A stretch of DNA of 64,000 bases, taken from positions 2,243,345-2,307,344 of the forward strand of contig MU004237.1 in the NCBI GenBank assembly GCA_010405405.1. The letters are read 5' to 3'. The position numbers were made by a program, and so were the translations under genes. Positions 41,548-52,698 of the stretch are shown here, piece by piece (the stretch's first letter is position 1; each line of letters opens with the position of its first letter). Origin of the DNA: Microthyrium microscopicum (taxonomy: Eukaryota; Ascomycota; Dothideomycetes; Microthyriales; Microthyriaceae). The notes below the pieces were generated by a model that ran no database searches, had not been told where the DNA came from, and worked only from the letters and a program-made list of their open reading frames with translations.

Positions 41548-43098
41548 ATGTTTGCTTTCATAGTGCTCATTCTTTTCCTTTTCCAATGCTATCCCTCCTT
41601 CGCAGCTCCGACAGCCTACCTCGCTTCCGAATATATCATAGTCAGAGATGCTAACAATCAGACCGCGGTAACGACGGCCAAGAGAGGATGGGTTGGTCTC
41701 TTCTAAGACGAAATGAACCCTACTGACACTAGACAGGTGTCATCTCCAAACGAAAGAGGAACAATAGATATAATATGGAGTTCTCTCATTACAATGTTCC
41801 TCTGTTCATGGTCACTACTTTGCCTCAACGTGCCTGCTCCCAAGCACTCGATCCTTTCTCGGCTTCATCTACGACTATGGCTCACAGCATTATGCTTCTT
41901 GGGCCCGGAATTTACCTTGGTCATGGCTCTAGGTCAATACGCCTCCGCTCGGCAGTCCGTGATTGATTTTGCCAATGCCAAAGCTGGAGATTGGACTATG
42001 AATCATGCCTTTTACGCCAATATGGGAGGCTTCATGTTGCACACCCCGGACTTTGCTCCGTTTCCGGTTGACGCCAAACAACTCCTATTCCTTATAAAGG
42101 GAGGCTTTGTCGAACTTCCAAAGCTCCAAAAGCGTGCCATTGCCGACAAGAACAAAGTGGACGGAATGCTTCGCCTGATCACCCTACTGCAGGTTCTCTG
42201 GTTCACAATAAATGTCATCGGCCGAATTGCGACACGCCTTACGGTCACATGTCTCGAACTCACGACTGCTGCCTTCATCATCTGCGCTGTGGGTACAAGT
42301 TACTGCTGGCTCCACAAACCGGCCGATGTTGAGGTTCCTGAGGACATATACTCCTCTCATTCAATCGTTGAGATTGAAAAAGCCGCCTGGGAAGCAGCAA
42401 AGTCGGATCCTACCATAGATCCAAATGTCTCTCGAGAGATTCAGACTCGTACGCCGCTTGACTTTCTGAGTCGAAAAGAATGGGCATGGTCAAAATACTG
42501 GACTAATTGGATCAACATCCTAAGAAACATGAAAATTGTCTTCGCACCAAAGCAATTTCCAGTTGACCGATTCGAAAACACTGTCTTTTTGCCTCTGCCG
42601 AAGTCTCTATATACCATTTGGAGTCTCATCGCACTTGCATACAGCTCCATATTTGTCGCAGCTTGGAATTTCGAGTTTCCGACGCCAATTGAGCGAACTC
42701 TCTGGCATATCGCGACTCTTGGTCTCCTAGTTAGCGCTGTCGCTTACTGGGTTATCACACATTTTGCTTATGATGCCTGGCCATCAATAAGATCTTGGCT
42801 GAGCTCCCACTTACCAGAGATGTCTTCCAGAATTCAGAAGAAAAGAGAAGCTAGTATCAACACACGACTTGGTCGAAAATTACATAAGCTGGCGGACATG
42901 CTAAGGAACAATTCGCCTAATAAGGATCCTGCTCTGACTATTCCCTTGAAGGCCATTCTGCCAATATATGTCCTTGGTGTACTGTACTGTACTTCAAGGA
43001 CTTACATCCTTCTCGCAGACATCGTTGAGCTAAGGTCTTTACCAGCAGATGCTTTTGAACAGGTTGACTGGAGTGTATTTGTACCGCATTTTCATTGA
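41548..43098 (+). CDS. Fungal multi-spanning membrane protein with signal peptide
   Basis: Two exons, 41548-41691 and 41737-43098, with a 45-bp intron (GTTGGT...GACAG); 501 residues. Exon 1 encodes a signal peptide (MFAFIVLILFLFQCYPSFA) and a short lumenal part. The junction restores GWVSSPNERGTIDIIWSSL, the highly typical start of a large fungal membrane-protein family, followed by TMFLCSWSLLCLNVPAP. Further hydrophobic segments are at about residues 90-110, 195-245, 340-395 and 465-485, with WTMNHAFYANMGGF between them. Relatives occur as large species-specific sets in filamentous ascomycetes and have no known activity. Without exon 1, an internal Met at 41713 would start inside the intron and lose the signal. 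Confidence 0.8.
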
Positions 43099-43298
43099 TA
43101 TTTGCCTGCCTAGGCCTCACTTCTTTCTTTCAATTGTTTTCGGCGTTGGCGGCTGCATAATACCCCAAGGCAATGGTCTCGATCGAATATCCAGTTTAAA
43201 TTTTCCGCGATTGATCTATTGACATGTACTTATATACATGATAATGAGTTTCTAAGTGTGCCTCCCAGCAATGAAACAACATCGTGTAACAAATATCT

Positions 43299-44740
43299 TC
43301 ACTGAGCGTACATCCACTTCTCAAATTCTCCCTCATTCAGATCCTTTGGTATCATTGCTTTCGTCGATTTGGATTTTTTTGAGTGTAGACCGAAGGCCAT
43401 ATGGCTCGCCGGTCGCATGGAATAGCGCTTCATCTTCTGCGTCTCTGGACTATCTTCGCCTTCACAAATGACTCTCGCTTCGTATGCTTTCTGGGCAAAG
43501 ATGCTTGCTCTTGCCTCATCACAATTGGCAACGCTGACCTGAAAAGCATCGTAGTAAACCCGAGCATTGAGTACCACCGCTGCGTCGCTGAATTCCTCTT
43601 CCAGTAATTGAACCATATCCTTGCACGCTTTCAAACATTCGGTTCTCTTACCACGTGTGCTAGCGAGCACCATAATATTGCCGTCAAGGCGTTCGATTGT
43701 TTGACGACGCCGATCGCTGGCTTCAAGCAAGGAAGGTGGGAACAGGCATGTGCGACATTTGCACTGGAAACCAAATGAAGCCTTCAATGATGTTTGGCGA
43801 GCACTAAACGTGCTTCCGTCGTTGTATGAGATAGTAATTTCCTCTCCAGCTTCGATATCACGGATAGCGTGGATTGTCTCATGCTCCATCTCACCATTCC
43901 AGTTGTTGTGAGCATTTGGAATGCAGCTACTATTGATGAGCGACGCTATTGGATACACACAGCCCAGTGCTGACCCAGAGCCACAAGGCAGAGCATTTGT
44001 TCTGAAGATTCCGCCAAAGGGTCTCTTACCGGGGAAGTTGTTATGTAGTGACAGGAATTGACGTTGGTTTGCTTTTGTCATTGCCTTCAGCATACTACCA
44101 AGAAATGCTTCCAGGTCATCCAGCGGCATGGGTCCCGCTCGTAGGAGAGGTTTTTCGCACAAGATTCGAGTGCCTCGAGGAATGACAGAATGGGCAATGA
44201 GGCTCCTGCCTTTCCCTGGAATTTTTCTGATCTCAAAAAGAGAGGATGCGAGGTCTGCCAAAGTAGGATCGCTTCCATCCTTAGGCTCGATGATACCAGC
44301 ATTGGGCTCTTGGTCTGGCTGCTAAATTCTTAGCCTGTAGTGATGTGAATGTTAATGTGACATACCTCTTCATACGATTTGAACGAGATCCAGACAACGT
44401 CCCAGCCGTAATGGCCGCGTATCTCAGCACTTTCGGACCATCTCCACACACGATGACCAAAACGCACTTCTGCAAGTATAGTGATATCTGCGAGGTACTT
44501 TTCGACGTTTCCACACTGGGAGCCCGAGACATTCGCGCTGAACCGTAGGAATTTGTGACCTTCGAAAGGAAGTCTAGGTCGTTCTCCAACCTCGAAAATG
44601 ATGTAATTCTCTTTGACTTTGACGATTTTGTCATGCTTGTATTGTTCTTTGATGAGGTCAATGAAACGTCTCCAATTCTCTCTGTCTGTAGCGCCCTTGG
44701 ACAGCGGAGGAACCATATCGAAACCCTTATCGACACCCAT
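43299..44740 (-). CDS. SET-domain protein with fungal N-terminal MGVxxGFDMVP module
   Basis: Two exons, 44740-44366 and 44321-43299, with a 44-bp intron using the TTTAG|CAG acceptor; 465 residues. Residues 1-125 (MGVDKGFDMVPPLSKGATD, then LPFEGHKFLRFSANVSG) match a domain seen in many fungal SET proteins. A linker leads to the SET domain: FEIRKIPGKGRSLIAHSVIPRGTRIL (about 155-180), TNALPCGSG, CVYPIASLINSSCIPNAHNNW (about 245-265), IRDIEAGEEITISYNDG, and post-SET FGFQCKCRTC. The usual NHSCxPN signature reads NSSCIPN, with His replaced by Ser, which may weaken cofactor binding. A helical C-terminal region follows (about 310-465). Not close to the other SET protein in this window. The start could be the Met at 44746, two codons upstream. 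Confidence 0.83.
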
Positions 44741-45355
44741 TATCAACTAAGGAACCAATAACTATGATAAACTTGTTGGAATTGTTGAAGGAGACGGGTA
44801 AAAGTATTTTTTATCAAGAGATACAGTGCTTGTGGGCAGCATACACCGCTATTTTCTTTCGGTTACACAACAACTTGCCATTATACAGAAAGGGGATGAT
44901 GCAGTTAACAGCGGCTACCCGCTTGAATACCGTCTGTCCAGCGTAGACATCATTTCATAGGTCTTATGTGATATCTGGCGCTCTTGTGTCTAACGTATAT
45001 ACGACTCTATAGTGATTAGCTATCATTTTTCATACGAAACCATCAAATTCGGCAGTTGGCGTGCTATAGTTTTGATATGGCTGGCTATGGTTGTCAAGGT
45101 ATGTGAGCATGAATGGTTTAATCAGACAATATCCTGCTATCTAGAGCGCCAAAATGTAGCAGTTGATGTGGATCAGAGGTAGAGCTTTCTAAACCACTCC
45201 AAGACATACGTCTCTCGTCTTGAATGCGAATCGAGGCTATATGCAAGTGTATGCAGCTGGTCGGTAGAATGAATGGCGCACTCCCTTCAACTACGATCGG
45301 AGCGAGCAATCTATTTTATAGACTGCTGAGGCTCTTCGATTAGGAAGCCCCGATT
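44741..45355. other. Intergenic region
   Basis: Upstream of the SET gene and downstream of the Ap4A phosphorylase-like gene. Nothing recognised. Confidence 0.45.
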
Positions 45356-46278
45356 TTATGCTGGAAAAGCGAGCTCTTTCAAGTGGCCTGTCATCCCCAA
45401 CTCGTCCCAACTTGCTCTCTCTTCCTCCGAGCTGACCCATACCATCCCCATCATCCCCATCGCATTTGCCGGAGTGTCCTCCGTCAATGCTTTCCTCCTA
45501 GGTACAAAACACAGCCAGTCACTTGTAAAGATGACATTGTGCGCAGTGACCTGTCCAATCGTTTCTCCCACCTTCTGTATCATCTTCTGATATATCGAAT
45601 GTATCTCCTTTGCTGGTCGCCCCGCGATTCCGAGTACAAGACAATAAAAAGGCACATTTAGACTCGAAGGAGGTTTAATGAATTCTAGGGTAGCCTGCAG
45701 TCGTTCTTTCATATCTTCGTTGTCTGGGAACAGTAAAAATTCCGATTCGAGCGGCTTTTCTATTATCTGAATATGCCGATATGGTTGAGAAGAACCAGAC
45801 TCGACTCCGCAGTTGTAGAACGCTACATGGGGAGCATTCCTTTCCAGACGTGGCAATACGTCCCATGCGGCCATAAAATCGCTCAGCTCAAGTGGTTCTG
45901 CTTGTGGTGCATATTTTCGTGGATGGAGAAGCATCTGCGGTCTTAATGCACAAAACTTGTTCAGCTGAAGGATATGGGTGTTGTTTACGTCGTCCTCGAT
46001 GATAAAGTCTTTCTCGGGTTTGCCAAATGGGTCTGGTTTTGCGGCATGGCTGTCACTGGTGTCATTTCCTGGCATTGGCTTTTGTTCGAATGCTTTGATC
46101 AATCGGAATTGGAACTTTGTGTTGTCAGTTTAGAAGCATGTAACAATTGTACGAAAGAGGGACAGACGGTATATCCGTCATGAGTGACATATTCGGGCTC
46201 AGTGGGGTTATAGAACAGGCGCTCGGCGGCAGCAAGTTCTTCAAAGCGTTTCAGACACCTAGCCGAAAGAGACGTCAT
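45356..46278 (-). CDS. ATP adenylyltransferase / diadenosine tetraphosphate phosphorylase (Apa1/2-like)
   Basis: Two exons, 46278-46168 and 46114-45356, with a 53-bp intron; 289 residues. I chose the GTCTGT donor because it gives DGYTFQFRLIKAF, the usual FQxR opening, and the alternative GTACAA donor would leave an intron of only 36 bp. The family pattern follows: KPDPFGKPEKDFII, HILQLNKFCALRPQMLLHPRKYAPQ (about 85-110), LPRLERNAPHVAFYNCGVESGSSQPYRHIQIIEKP (HIT-like catalytic region) and, in the C-terminal domain, AHNVIFTSDWLCFVPRR and MGMMGMVWVSSEEE. Role in the family: phosphorolysis of Ap4A to ATP plus ADP in the cytosol. The N-terminus is short compared with yeast Apa1. Confidence 0.87.
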
Positions 46279-46817
46279 ATTGAAAGAGTAGTTGAAAAGT
46301 TGTGCAAGGAGAGAGATTGGAATGCGATGGAAGTACCAAAGATGTAAATAGAACCTCCTGGATTCTCGACACGTCATTGGTGAGACAGCCCACTCACATT
46401 GAACTGAGCTTGTGAGCTGTTCTGACTACTAGGTACTAGTAGGTAAATTTAAATTCAAGGATTTGGCATTTCGTTAGAAATTAGATATCAAGTTTATGAT
46501 GATTACCTTATTAGTAGCTCCCAAACGTTGTAATTTGCGTCCGTGTCGTTACCTACAATGTGACGATACCTACAATGTGACGATAGTCCTTGTAAAGTTG
46601 TAAGAAGTGTACTAATGGTACTCTAGTACTCTATATCATCGTAACCATGGTTTGGTATATCCAGTCGTCCATAAGATTAAAGCTTTAGTTACCAAACGCC
46701 AGCCAGGCTGCCACTCACGTAATATCAAGCTGCCAACCTTGCCTCTAAATGTCGTCCACCTCCCAAACTCCTACAGCAACTCCATCCAAAATCTACTAAT
46801 ACATAGAGATTCTAGCC
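46279..46817. other. Intergenic region between divergent genes
   Basis: Holds a 17-bp direct repeat at 46550-46583. No other feature seen. Confidence 0.45.
46550..46583. repeat. 17-bp tandem repeat, two copies
   Basis: TACCTACAATGTGACGA occurs twice back to back (46550-46566 and 46567-46583) without change. Confidence 0.9.
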
Positions 46818-48275
46818 ATGGCGTTGCCCAATCCTGCCATACCAGACGACCAACCTTTCCAAGACGAGTCTATGGATTTTACCTTTGACAGCTTGACTGA
46901 AGATCTGGGCCAGGTTGAAATCTCTCCACCAGCTTCACTCCAAATTTTTGAAGAACTACCTGAGTCCTACGATCCTCGCATACACTGGCTAGATGGCCAC
47001 TCACCACCCCACCCATACTTTGACAGGGCCGAAGAGATCCATTCCATCGTGAGCGAAATAAAAAATCGCCTGCTCTTCCATATTCTCCAGGGCTGCAAAC
47101 TGCTTCTCCAGCGCGCCAACTGCCACGGCCTCCTGGAACAATTCGACTCCAACGCACATGTCTGGAAGGCTGTAGTTTCTGCACAAAAGTACTGCAACAA
47201 TTATCTCGCTACCCGTGCTGAATGCCGCGAGACTTACCTCCCAGCGTTGAAGGCCAATCCGAAGCTCTTTAGCACCATTGCTACCTTCCTTTCCATGGAC
47301 CGTAATGCGCTGCGCGCAATCAACTATGGCTTTCACCAATACGCTTCAGACCCAGAGATGACCGTCGAATATGCCAGCGAGTTCGTTGCGCCACGTAGAA
47401 TCGTCGCCCTGGGACCGAACCATGTCGCCGTACGACACAAAGATTTCAACAAGGACGCGACACAAATACTGGGCTATCTCGGGGCTCTATGGAATCTGCG
47501 TGATCTAGCGAACATGGCCACCGCGGCGCTGGCCCCGGAGATATATGGATCGAAAATGTTTCCTCACATGTCCAGACTACCACCTCAGCTTGCAGCATTG
47601 ATCAGAATCCCGGCATCTCGGCCCGCAACAGCTGATAGCCCGAGACAAATTCCATACGCAGATGGCCAAATCTTCAACGAACTGCTGCCACCATTATTCA
47701 GAGACGAATTGGCATTGGTTCAGCGAGGCGAAGAAACGCACACGTACGAGTCCTTGACGATCGACATGGCGGAAGACCTGGCTGAATACTTGCTTGCTCG
47801 AGGTTTGATAGAACATAAGACAACGGGCGCCGTACTGGAACTGGATGAACCGATTCCCACACATCATCTCGCAATCTTGGTACAGAACATATCATACACA
47901 CTACCGGCCATCGAGATGGAGCAACGTGTATTCACGCGAGGAGGATATCGTGATAATGGAACAGATGAGATGGAAACTTTGTCGATAGAGGAACGTATTG
48001 AGTTTCTGGCAGCTTCGCGGAAGTGGAAGTATGAAGAGATATCCGGTACCATCAGACTTCGTGCTCAGAGATTGGCATATCGAATGATAGCTGAGGAGAA
48101 GCTGAAGACGTGTCAGCAGGCATCTAATATGGGCGAGGCGGCTGTGCTCAGAATGATCATTGATGCACTGGAGTATGCGAACTGGGAAGCGGTGGTACAG
48201 AACACTGGCGAGGCCATGAATCTGTGGAAGATCATCGGTGATTTGATCGGCAACAATGAATTGCGGTCAGAATGA
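46818..48275 (+). CDS. Hypothetical protein, mostly helical
   Basis: Single-exon 485-residue protein that I do not recognise. An acidic start (about 1-45, PFQDESMDFTFDSLTEDL) leads to helical segments. AEEIHSIVSEIKNRLLFHILQGCKLLL is at about 71-97, with two Cys around 90-103. Then come NALRAINYGFHQYASDPEMTVEYASEFV (about 158-190) and a region around LGYLGALWNLRDLANMATAALAPEIYG. The C-terminal third has EERIEFLAASRKWKYEEISGTIRLRAQRLAYRM. No signal peptide, membrane segment or catalytic motif is visible. Codon use is ordinary and the frame is long and uninterrupted, so it is very probably a real gene. Confidence 0.7.
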   Translation: MALPNPAIPDDQPFQDESMDFTFDSLTEDLGQVEISPPASLQIFEELPESYDPRIHWLDGHSPPHPYFDRAEEIHSIVSEIKNRLLFHILQGCKLLLQRANCHGLLEQFDSNAHVWKAVVSAQKYCNNYLATRAECRETYLPALKANPKLFSTIATFLSMDRNALRAINYGFHQYASDPEMTVEYASEFVAPRRIVALGPNHVAVRHKDFNKDATQILGYLGALWNLRDLANMATAALAPEIYGSKMFPHMSRLPPQLAALIRIPASRPATADSPRQIPYADGQIFNELLPPLFRDELALVQRGEETHTYESLTIDMAEDLAEYLLARGLIEHKTTGAVLELDEPIPTHHLAILVQNISYTLPAIEMEQRVFTRGGYRDNGTDEMETLSIEERIEFLAASRKWKYEEISGTIRLRAQRLAYRMIAEEKLKTCQQASNMGEAAVLRMIIDALEYANWEAVVQNTGEAMNLWKIIGDLIGNNELRSE

Positions 48276-49281
48276 ATCTCGACGATCGTGGTCCGTGGAA
48301 TTGGGAACAGTAAATATTGCAATAAGAAGTCAAGATACACCATTACAGTGTTTCGTGACACATTGTATCAGACATAGATAAAGAGAAATACTCAATCGAG
48401 AGAGTATGAAGAATTTTCAATCCAAGGAACCATTGATAGTGTCTAAGGGATATCATTTCAGCAACTTCTTGTTGTCTTGGAAGAGCTTGAAGTTCGTGAG
48501 TCTCCTCTTTTCCAGATGTTGCCATTCAATAAGAGTATTTCTGTCTTGCCTCCTCGTTTCCAGCTTCAAGTCGGCAATTGCAACTGGTTGGTACAGCGAA
48601 TATCTGCTCGATCGAGCAATCATCCTTGTTTTAGGCGTCAGAAGTCGAGCTTAATAGGTGTCAGTCGAAGATTTCTTCTCAAGATGATGACATGAAGATC
48701 AAGGAGTAAGACAAGAGGGTACAGATCAAGACGAGGCAGTGAAATGTAGTAGCGATGCAAACGAAGAATGTGATAAAATGGCGCTCAATCAACGAGCAAA
48801 ATAACTGGCGAGCCCCGCCAGCTTCGATGGCTGCCACCGGCGCTACTAAGCAAGAGGTGCTATATTTTCCATCAGATTCGATAAATTGTGCCAGTGTGAG
48901 CGCCCTTGACAGTAAAAAAAGCACTCGATACCAGAGCGTGGTGTGTGGGATCCATCCAAGTTGATGGGCGCAGGCCGGTTCTTATAATGCAATAATGGTG
49001 TTCATTATAGGCGAACCTATCGCACCAGAACTCGTTCACCACCAAGGGTTTGGAGAGAGGAGGTTGAATCGTACCTCCTCCTTGAATCCCTCCTGCTCAG
49101 TTCTTGGGACCAGTTCCTTCACCCGTCCATCTACCTCTCCATTCAGCCCACCTATTTGAAGTTGCCACTGAGCAAAACCAAACTCTCGCTCCTTCAACCT
49201 TCTCCATCTTGCGCATCCATCAAGTTCATCTATCAATCACCATCGCGACAATCGCCTTGATTCCATCAAATATCATAAATT
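48276..49281. other. Intergenic region upstream of the C2H2 gene
   Basis: 1.0 kb; pyrimidine-rich from about 49075 to 49281, consistent with a 5' leader. No other feature recognised. Confidence 0.4.
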
Positions 49282-50646
49282 ATGTCGTCTCCACCAGAAT
49301 CTCCCCTGTCCGATATCTCCTCCGAGGAACTCCCGGAAGACATCCCACAATCCGCCCGCTCCATTTCCATCTCACCATTCCCCGAAAGCCGCCCTGTAAA
49401 GCGTCAGCGCGTGAGTGCAGGAGGTAGCAACGCCCATCGACGGCAATCCGCAATGCAATCTCATCCTACTGCCTTTGCAGACCATGCCGATGATGCCTCT
49501 GTCATGGTCGCTGGTGTGCCTAGTGACGTGGACATATCCTCAGATACGGAAGGCAGTGTGCCAGGCTCCATCCATAACCTACATCTTGGTACACTAGACG
49601 AGGACGACGACAAGGCTGCTGCAGGAGGAAAGGAACAAATCAGCCATTGCCGATGGGAAGGATGTGAAGCTGGCGATCAAGGAAACATGGACCTCTTGGT
49701 CAAACATCTACACGATGAACACATTCATGCGCGTCAAAAGAAGTACTCCTGTGAATGGATTGATTGCCCTCGCAAAGGAATTGCACATGCCAGTGGTTAT
49801 GCTCTACGTGCTCATATGAGAAGTCATACTAGAGAAAAGCCATTCTATTGCACTCTACCTGGCAAGTTTCTTCCTTATTAGACGGGAACTTTTGCTAATT
49901 GAACGTCAGAATGCGACCGATCATTCACAAGATCCGATGCTCTCGCCAAGCACATGCGAACAGTCCACGAGACTGAAGCTCTCCGTCCATCCGATCCTGT
50001 CCCTAAACATCATTCCTCAAACCCCCAGAATAAATCCCAGCGTCTACGACTTACATTCAACAAATGGTCCGCAGGGTCAAACAATGGTAAAGATGATGAC
50101 GCCATGACTGCCTCATCGAAGCAAAAGGAGTCACCACTTTCGCCAACCATACCCACGATCGAAGACATAGACTATGAAAAAAACAACGCAACTTTCACCC
50201 GTGATCCTGCTACCGGTGAATGGATCCCCCACTTCCCTGACGACATTAGCTTCTCTGAGAAAGACCTTGCCTTGGGACCTGCCAAGCTCTACCAAAAGCT
50301 CAAATACCAGTACCAATGGGCCTGCGAAGAGCAAGACGAGCTCACCCAGCAGATCGAGGCCGCCGAGAAAGTCCGCAAAGCCGAATGGATGGCCAAAGAA
50401 CTTGTCCTACAAGACGTGATCGACATCGAAAAAGCTATTGTACCTGACGACGATGATATGACCATCACTAAGACCGAGGAGGACATGGACATTGATGCCG
50501 ATCTTGATGAGGAGCGAGAGATGAGCATGGATCCCGACGAAGACGACGACCAAACCCATCTCGATGATTCAGTAGTCGGTCTCCCGCCGTTGCCGTATGG
50601 TAGCCCAGCTCAGACTTGGTCTGCTCCCGTAGCGCAAGAAGGATAG
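49282..50646 (+). CDS. C2H2 zinc-finger protein, INO80-subunit Iec1-like
   Basis: Exons 49282-49861 and 49910-50646; 438 residues up to the first UAG. The 48-bp intron is GC-AG (G|GCAAGT...CGTCAG) and joins TLP to ECDRSFTRSDALAKHM in phase. The N-terminus is Ser/Pro-rich and acidic. The finger region covers about 120-215: CRWEGCEAGDQGNMDLLVKHLHDEH, CEWIDCPRKG...HMRSH and YCTLPECDRSFTRSDALAKHMRTVH, i.e. two or three GLI/YY1-like C2H2 fingers. Then come a helical segment (KLYQKLKYQYQWACEEQDEL) and an acidic run (DPDEDDDQTH). The layout resembles S. pombe Iec1, a YY1-like subunit of the INO80 remodeller; this link is inference. The same frame stays open downstream apart from two UAG codons, so this end may not be the real one. 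Confidence 0.75.
49862..49909 (+). other. GC-AG intron in the zinc-finger gene
   Basis: Starts GCAAGT, otherwise a perfect donor, and ends GTCAG. A TGCTAAT box, a good branch-point match, lies about 14 bp before the end. It contains an in-frame stop, and removing it completes a C2H2 finger exactly (Cys pair before and after the junction). Confidence 0.85.
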
Positions 50647-51111
50647 CATAATTCTACGCGCGGGAATGACCGAGCTCAGGCTTCTCCAGTTCCACCGGCG
50701 CGTGGAACTACTCCAGTGACTTTTTTGGATCCCAATTCTACCTATGCGGTTGTGGACGGCAAGAGACTGACTAGAATGCATCTTCAATACCGGCCTAAGC
50801 AGTAGAACTTCGATAATGGCCAGCGCATCCATCTAATGCCACTGCAGTCGATGGCACAGATCGCTGGCGATGCTGTCCCGACCTCGAATTCAGAACTTCG
50901 TTCAAGCACGAAATTGACCGTTTCCACCGGGAAATCTGGACAAGAATTCGAAGAATTGAAGGATGATCACAAGATCAAGGGCAGAAAAAAGCCGCCGGCC
51001 ACGGCTGAGGCGCTTGAAAATAAGAAAAGAGCAAACAGGGAGAGAATGAAAAATAATTATTGGAACAAACGTGGTTGGTTTCGAAACCCATTGACAGGCA
51101 TATGGGAATAA
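50647..51111 (+). CDS. In-frame continuation of the zinc-finger gene past two UAG codons
   Basis: After TAG at 50644-50646 the same frame runs on, interrupted only by TAG at 50803-50805, to TAA at 51109-51111. The translated stretches look coding: PVTFLDPNSTYAVVDGKRLT (about 50704-50780) between the stops. After the second comes a basic, Lys/Arg-rich end with KKRANRERMKNNYWNKRGW, closing in GIWE. The first UAG could be removed by an in-frame 51-bp intron (50629-50679, weak donor GTAGCG, acceptor CTCAG); no convincing intron removes the second. Both UAGs could derive from CAG by one C-to-T change each. Either a recently broken 3' part, a misread base, or regulated readthrough/editing. Listed apart because translation is unproven. 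Confidence 0.45.
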
Positions 51112-51344
51112 TGATAGCATGTCATGGCAGCCAGCGTAGTCTTTGGGAAATATCGTCACTTCTAGTCCCTAAGTCAATACTTTTGTGGGACTGAAAGAAG
51201 AACATCCGATAGCTTTCAATGATTACTTTATTCCTATATCGCAATATCCAGTGCCCACCTCTATACAAACATCTACTTTTCCCCTACTGCTGGCCATGGC
51301 CATTGCACCCCATACCAATACCCTCTCCTACAGCCACGATGTAC

Positions 51345-51969
51345 CTATGTCTCCTTCAATCCCTCTGCCCGTCCCTTCTTGTCTCCAAACGGAAACTTGC
51401 TCGTCCGTTTATCCTTGCCCGTTCGCTTGCTGATATGTCCCACATCACCACCGAACATGACCGCCCACATGCCCAGCGCGAACAAGTTGCCACTGCCAAT
51501 CAAGCCCAGCATAAACATCGTTCCGCGACTATCAGCATACGCCGTGTACGCAAGGAATGCAGAGCCAAAGTGGAACATGGTGGTGATGATAGTTATTGGT
51601 GAAGCATACGGGTTCACCGGCGTCTCGGTGCGGGTGTTGACGGGTAGGACGCCGGAGAGGAAGAGAGCGGTGACTGAGAGACTGAGGAGGGAAAGCGCGA
51701 GGGCGCGGGCAAGGTAGAGGGAGAGATCTAGATTGTTAGTTAGGAGGTTGATGGAGGAGTTGTGAGAGGTTTGGAGCGTACCGGAAGTTGCATCTTCATG
51801 GTGGGTGAAGAGTGGGAGTAGGACGGTTGGTGTAAATAGTAATGGGAGTGCTTGGATGGCAAGCCAGCCGCTGGTGGCTAGCGAGTAGAAGGTGAACCCC
51901 TGTCATTGTTAGTGATGGAGACCTATGAGATGGAAGCTAGAAGCTGGAGGTACTTACGTCCATGTCCAT
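51345..51969 (-). CDS. Small multi-spanning membrane protein
   Basis: Three exons: 51969-51958 (12 bp, MDMD), 51899-51782 and 51727-51345; introns 58 and 54 bp with GTAAGT and GTACGC donors; 170 residues. Four hydrophobic segments are visible: GWLAIQALPLLFTPTVLLPLF (about 14-34), LARALALSLLSLSVTALFLSG (about 50-70), TIITTMFHFGSAFLAYTAYA (about 86-105) and FMLGLIGSGNLFALGMWAVMF (about 111-131). A basic tail (KRTGKDKRTSK) follows, probably cytosolic. Similar small four-helix proteins are common in ascomycetes without assigned function. The tiny first exon is supported by the strong donor and clean phase, and no other Met lies near the first helix. Confidence 0.75.
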
Positions 51970-52698
51970 GGTGAGAGCTTAAAGAGACTAGAGGAAGCTT
52001 AAGGGTGATGGTTTAGATGGTCAATTGATGAATTCGGACTTGTGCGGATGAGGTGGTGCTTTGAGAAAGGGTAGAGAAAGTGGTACGAATGGTGTTTGCA
52101 TGGGAGAGAGGCTGGAAGGAGGGTGGATCTTGTATCCAGGGATTATGTCATACATCGCCAGATGCTTGGCACGGCCCTATTTTGGCGTTGGGAAAGACTG
52201 TTCCTTGCGGGTGAAATGGGCAAATTGACAAGCCAATAATATGATCTTAAGCGTAGCCTAAATGATCATTGTGAACCAGTCTGGTACACTAAATAATCCT
52301 GGTGCATATCATTAATATTATATAGCATGGGGAGCTGCTTGGCTGTTCCTGATCGATTCGAAAGAGATCTGTGACTCCACCAATCACAGGCCTCAGCCTT
52401 GCCACCCTCAGCCTTATCAGCTCAGACGAGCTTCTTGCTCATCTACAATTGATCAATCGGCCAATAATTATGTACTATGCAAACAAATTTGATGGCAAAG
52501 TTGAACTGCGCATGTTGGTGTGTAAGTGTGCTTTATAATATTGCTTTCTTGACACAACAGTCAGAGCTAAAGGTGATTTTCAGCAGATGTATTAAACAAA
52601 CTCCTGTATCTGAGCCTCATGCTCTCCATAACCCGCAATGCAATCGACCACAATGGTCTCTTAGATTCATCTAATTTACTCCTGTGTCTTTATTGCAC
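51970..52698. other. Intergenic region
   Basis: 5' flank of the small membrane protein gene and 3' flank of the CAP gene. No feature recognised. Confidence 0.45.

Noticed and set aside
41454-41654. 66-codon frame overlapping exon 1 of the membrane protein gene
   Set aside because: The overlapping ATG at 41548 in another frame gives a clean signal peptide and splices in phase to the conserved GWVxxPNxRGT start.
39773-46278. Secondary-metabolite gene cluster
   Set aside because: A methyltransferase and membrane protein are present, but there is no polyketide synthase, peptide synthetase, terpene synthase or P450 nearby.
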